Assembly: GCA_031282325.1 (NCBI GenBank)
Contig: JAITDY010000021.1
Span: forward strand, 1-7,466
Reading direction: 5' to 3'
Source: Lactobacillaceae bacterium
GTDB lineage: Bacteria > Bacillota > Bacilli > Lactobacillales > Lactobacillaceae
DNA length: 7,466 nucleotides
Within the stretch, counting starts at the first letter, position 1; each line of letters opens with the position of its first letter. The notes under the pieces were generated by a model. It had not been told where the DNA came from. It saw nothing but the letters and a program-made list of their open reading frames with translations, and ran no database searches. Both the position numbers and the translations under genes were made by a program. Shown here one piece after another: positions 6,614 to 7,466 of this stretch.

Positions 6614-7466
6614 ATGGCAAATAAATACACTAGAGAAACAACAGCAATTTTAGATTTAGCTCAAGAAAATGCTAAAAATTTTAAACATACATTAGTTGGC
6701 AGTGAACATTTATTAGTGTCGATTGCTTCAGCAAATTATACTTCAGCTGGAGAATTACTCAATGATTTTAATATTACAAGCGAAAATGTAAATGATGAAA
6801 TTAAATTAACGACTGGTTATGGAAAATTCAAAATTGATCCGAAAACTTTTTTGCCCTATTCTCCTAAAGCTAAAGAAATTTTAGATCGAGCTATGGAAAT
6901 TGCAACTATCAATTTAGCAGATGAAATTGCACCGGAACATCTTTTGTTTTCTATTTTAAAAGATGAAATCAGTATTGCAGGCCGTGTTTTAATTTCTTTG
7001 AATGTTAATCCACAAGATTTAATTAAAGAACTAATGCTTCGTTTCAGATTGAAAGATTTTCCGAGAAGAGAGAAAAAAGCTCAGGGCAACTTTGATCCAA
7101 CTAGTAGTCATTTTGCTGATAATTCAAACAAACCAAAACAAAAATTAGTGGAAAAATATTCTCGTGATTTAACTAAGCTTGCCCAACAAGGAAAAATGGA
7201 AACAGCCATCGGACGCGATAATGAAATTCGTCGTGTAATTCAAATATTGAGTCGTAAAACTAAAAATAATCCAGTTTTGGTTGGTGAACCCGGCGTGGGT
7301 AAAACAGCAATCATCGAAGGATTAGCTAAATTAATTAATGAAAATAATGTCCCCGATACTTTGAAAAATAAAAGAATTTTATCTCTAGATCTTACTGGGC
7401 TGATCGCTGGAACTAAATTCCGAGGTGAATTTGAAGAACGAATTAAAACGATTATCGATGAAGTTC
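6614..7466 (+). CDS. clpC: ATP-dependent Clp protease ATP-binding subunit ClpC, 3' end missing
   Basis: The frame is open from the ATG at 6614 to the right edge, giving 284 residues of a protein that is usually about 810-830 long. ClpC is a hexameric AAA+ unfoldase that feeds substrates to ClpP and needs adaptors such as MecA. The N-terminus holds two Clp_N repeats (about 4-70 and 80-145), including LVGSEHLLVSI (27-37) and IAPEHLLFSIL (105-115), and no zinc finger, which argues against ClpE or ClpX. A linker (about 150-178) leads to YSRDLTKLAQQGKMETAIGRD (182-202, residue run approximate) and the Walker A GEPGVGKT (224-231) of D1. Pore loop 1 is visible as GTKFRGEFEER (266-276), with Phe269 where Tyr is commoner. 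Translation is set by GAAGGA (6601-6606), 7 bases before the ATG and inside ctsR, so the two genes are coupled and share CtsR control. The middle domain, D2 and the ClpP-binding loop lie outside the window. Confidence 0.95.
   Translation, partial: MANKYTRETTAILDLAQENAKNFKHTLVGSEHLLVSIASANYTSAGELLNDFNITSENVNDEIKLTTGYGKFKIDPKTFLPYSPKAKEILDRAMEIATINLADEIAPEHLLFSILKDEISIAGRVLISLNVNPQDLIKELMLRFRLKDFPRREKKAQGNFDPTSSHFADNSNKPKQKLVEKYSRDLTKLAQQGKMETAIGRDNEIRRVIQILSRKTKNNPVLVGEPGVGKTAIIEGLAKLINENNVPDTLKNKRILSLDLTGLIAGTKFRGEFEERIKTIIDEV

Noticed and set aside
1..7466. Mobile element, CRISPR array, tRNA/rRNA gene, or defence cassette
   Set aside because: No transposase, terminal inverted repeats, regularly spaced repeats, cloverleaf or effector-type genes were seen; all coding space is filled by conserved housekeeping families.

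Overview
This AT-rich window looks like core chromosome of a low-GC Gram-positive bacterium, most probably a member of the Lactobacillaceae. The grounds are a ctsR gene followed directly by clpC with no mcsA or mcsB between them, a CtsR box, a consensus CcpA/cre site, a DtpT-like peptide transporter, and a type 2 deformylase that begins MILMKDI as lactobacillar homologues do. The genus cannot be fixed from the sequence alone.

Layout. Positions 1-795 (+) hold the C-terminal half of a proton-coupled oligopeptide (POT/DtpT) transporter, cut by the left edge. It converges on a peptide deformylase gene (822-1442, -), and the two share a bidirectional terminator that touches the def stop codon. A 190-base divergent region (1443-1632) carries the def and typA promoters and a terminator-like hairpin in the typA leader. 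typA/bipA (1633-3468, +), a ribosome-associated GTPase, is complete and ends at its own terminator. A cre site inside a promoter spacer (3560-3588) leads a two-gene operon: galM (3627-4628) and a MATE-family multidrug/cation antiporter (4630-6021) that starts one base after the galM stop. After a strong terminator (6026-6053), a promoter with a CtsR operator drives ctsR (about 6121-6612) and clpC (6614 to the right edge, truncated).

How the genes fit together. There are three themes: protein synthesis and maturation (def, typA), carbohydrate-responsive expression (cre-galM-MATE), and heat-shock proteostasis (autoregulated ctsR-clpC). Transcription units are cleanly separated by intrinsic terminators. 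I see no mobile element, CRISPR array, tRNA, rRNA or defence cassette, and nothing that amounts to a previously undescribed system. The points most worth a second look are the typA leader hairpin, the apparently SD-less and possibly leaderless def mRNA, and the coupling of a MATE exporter to galM under catabolite control. No gene-free stretch exceeds 300 bases.
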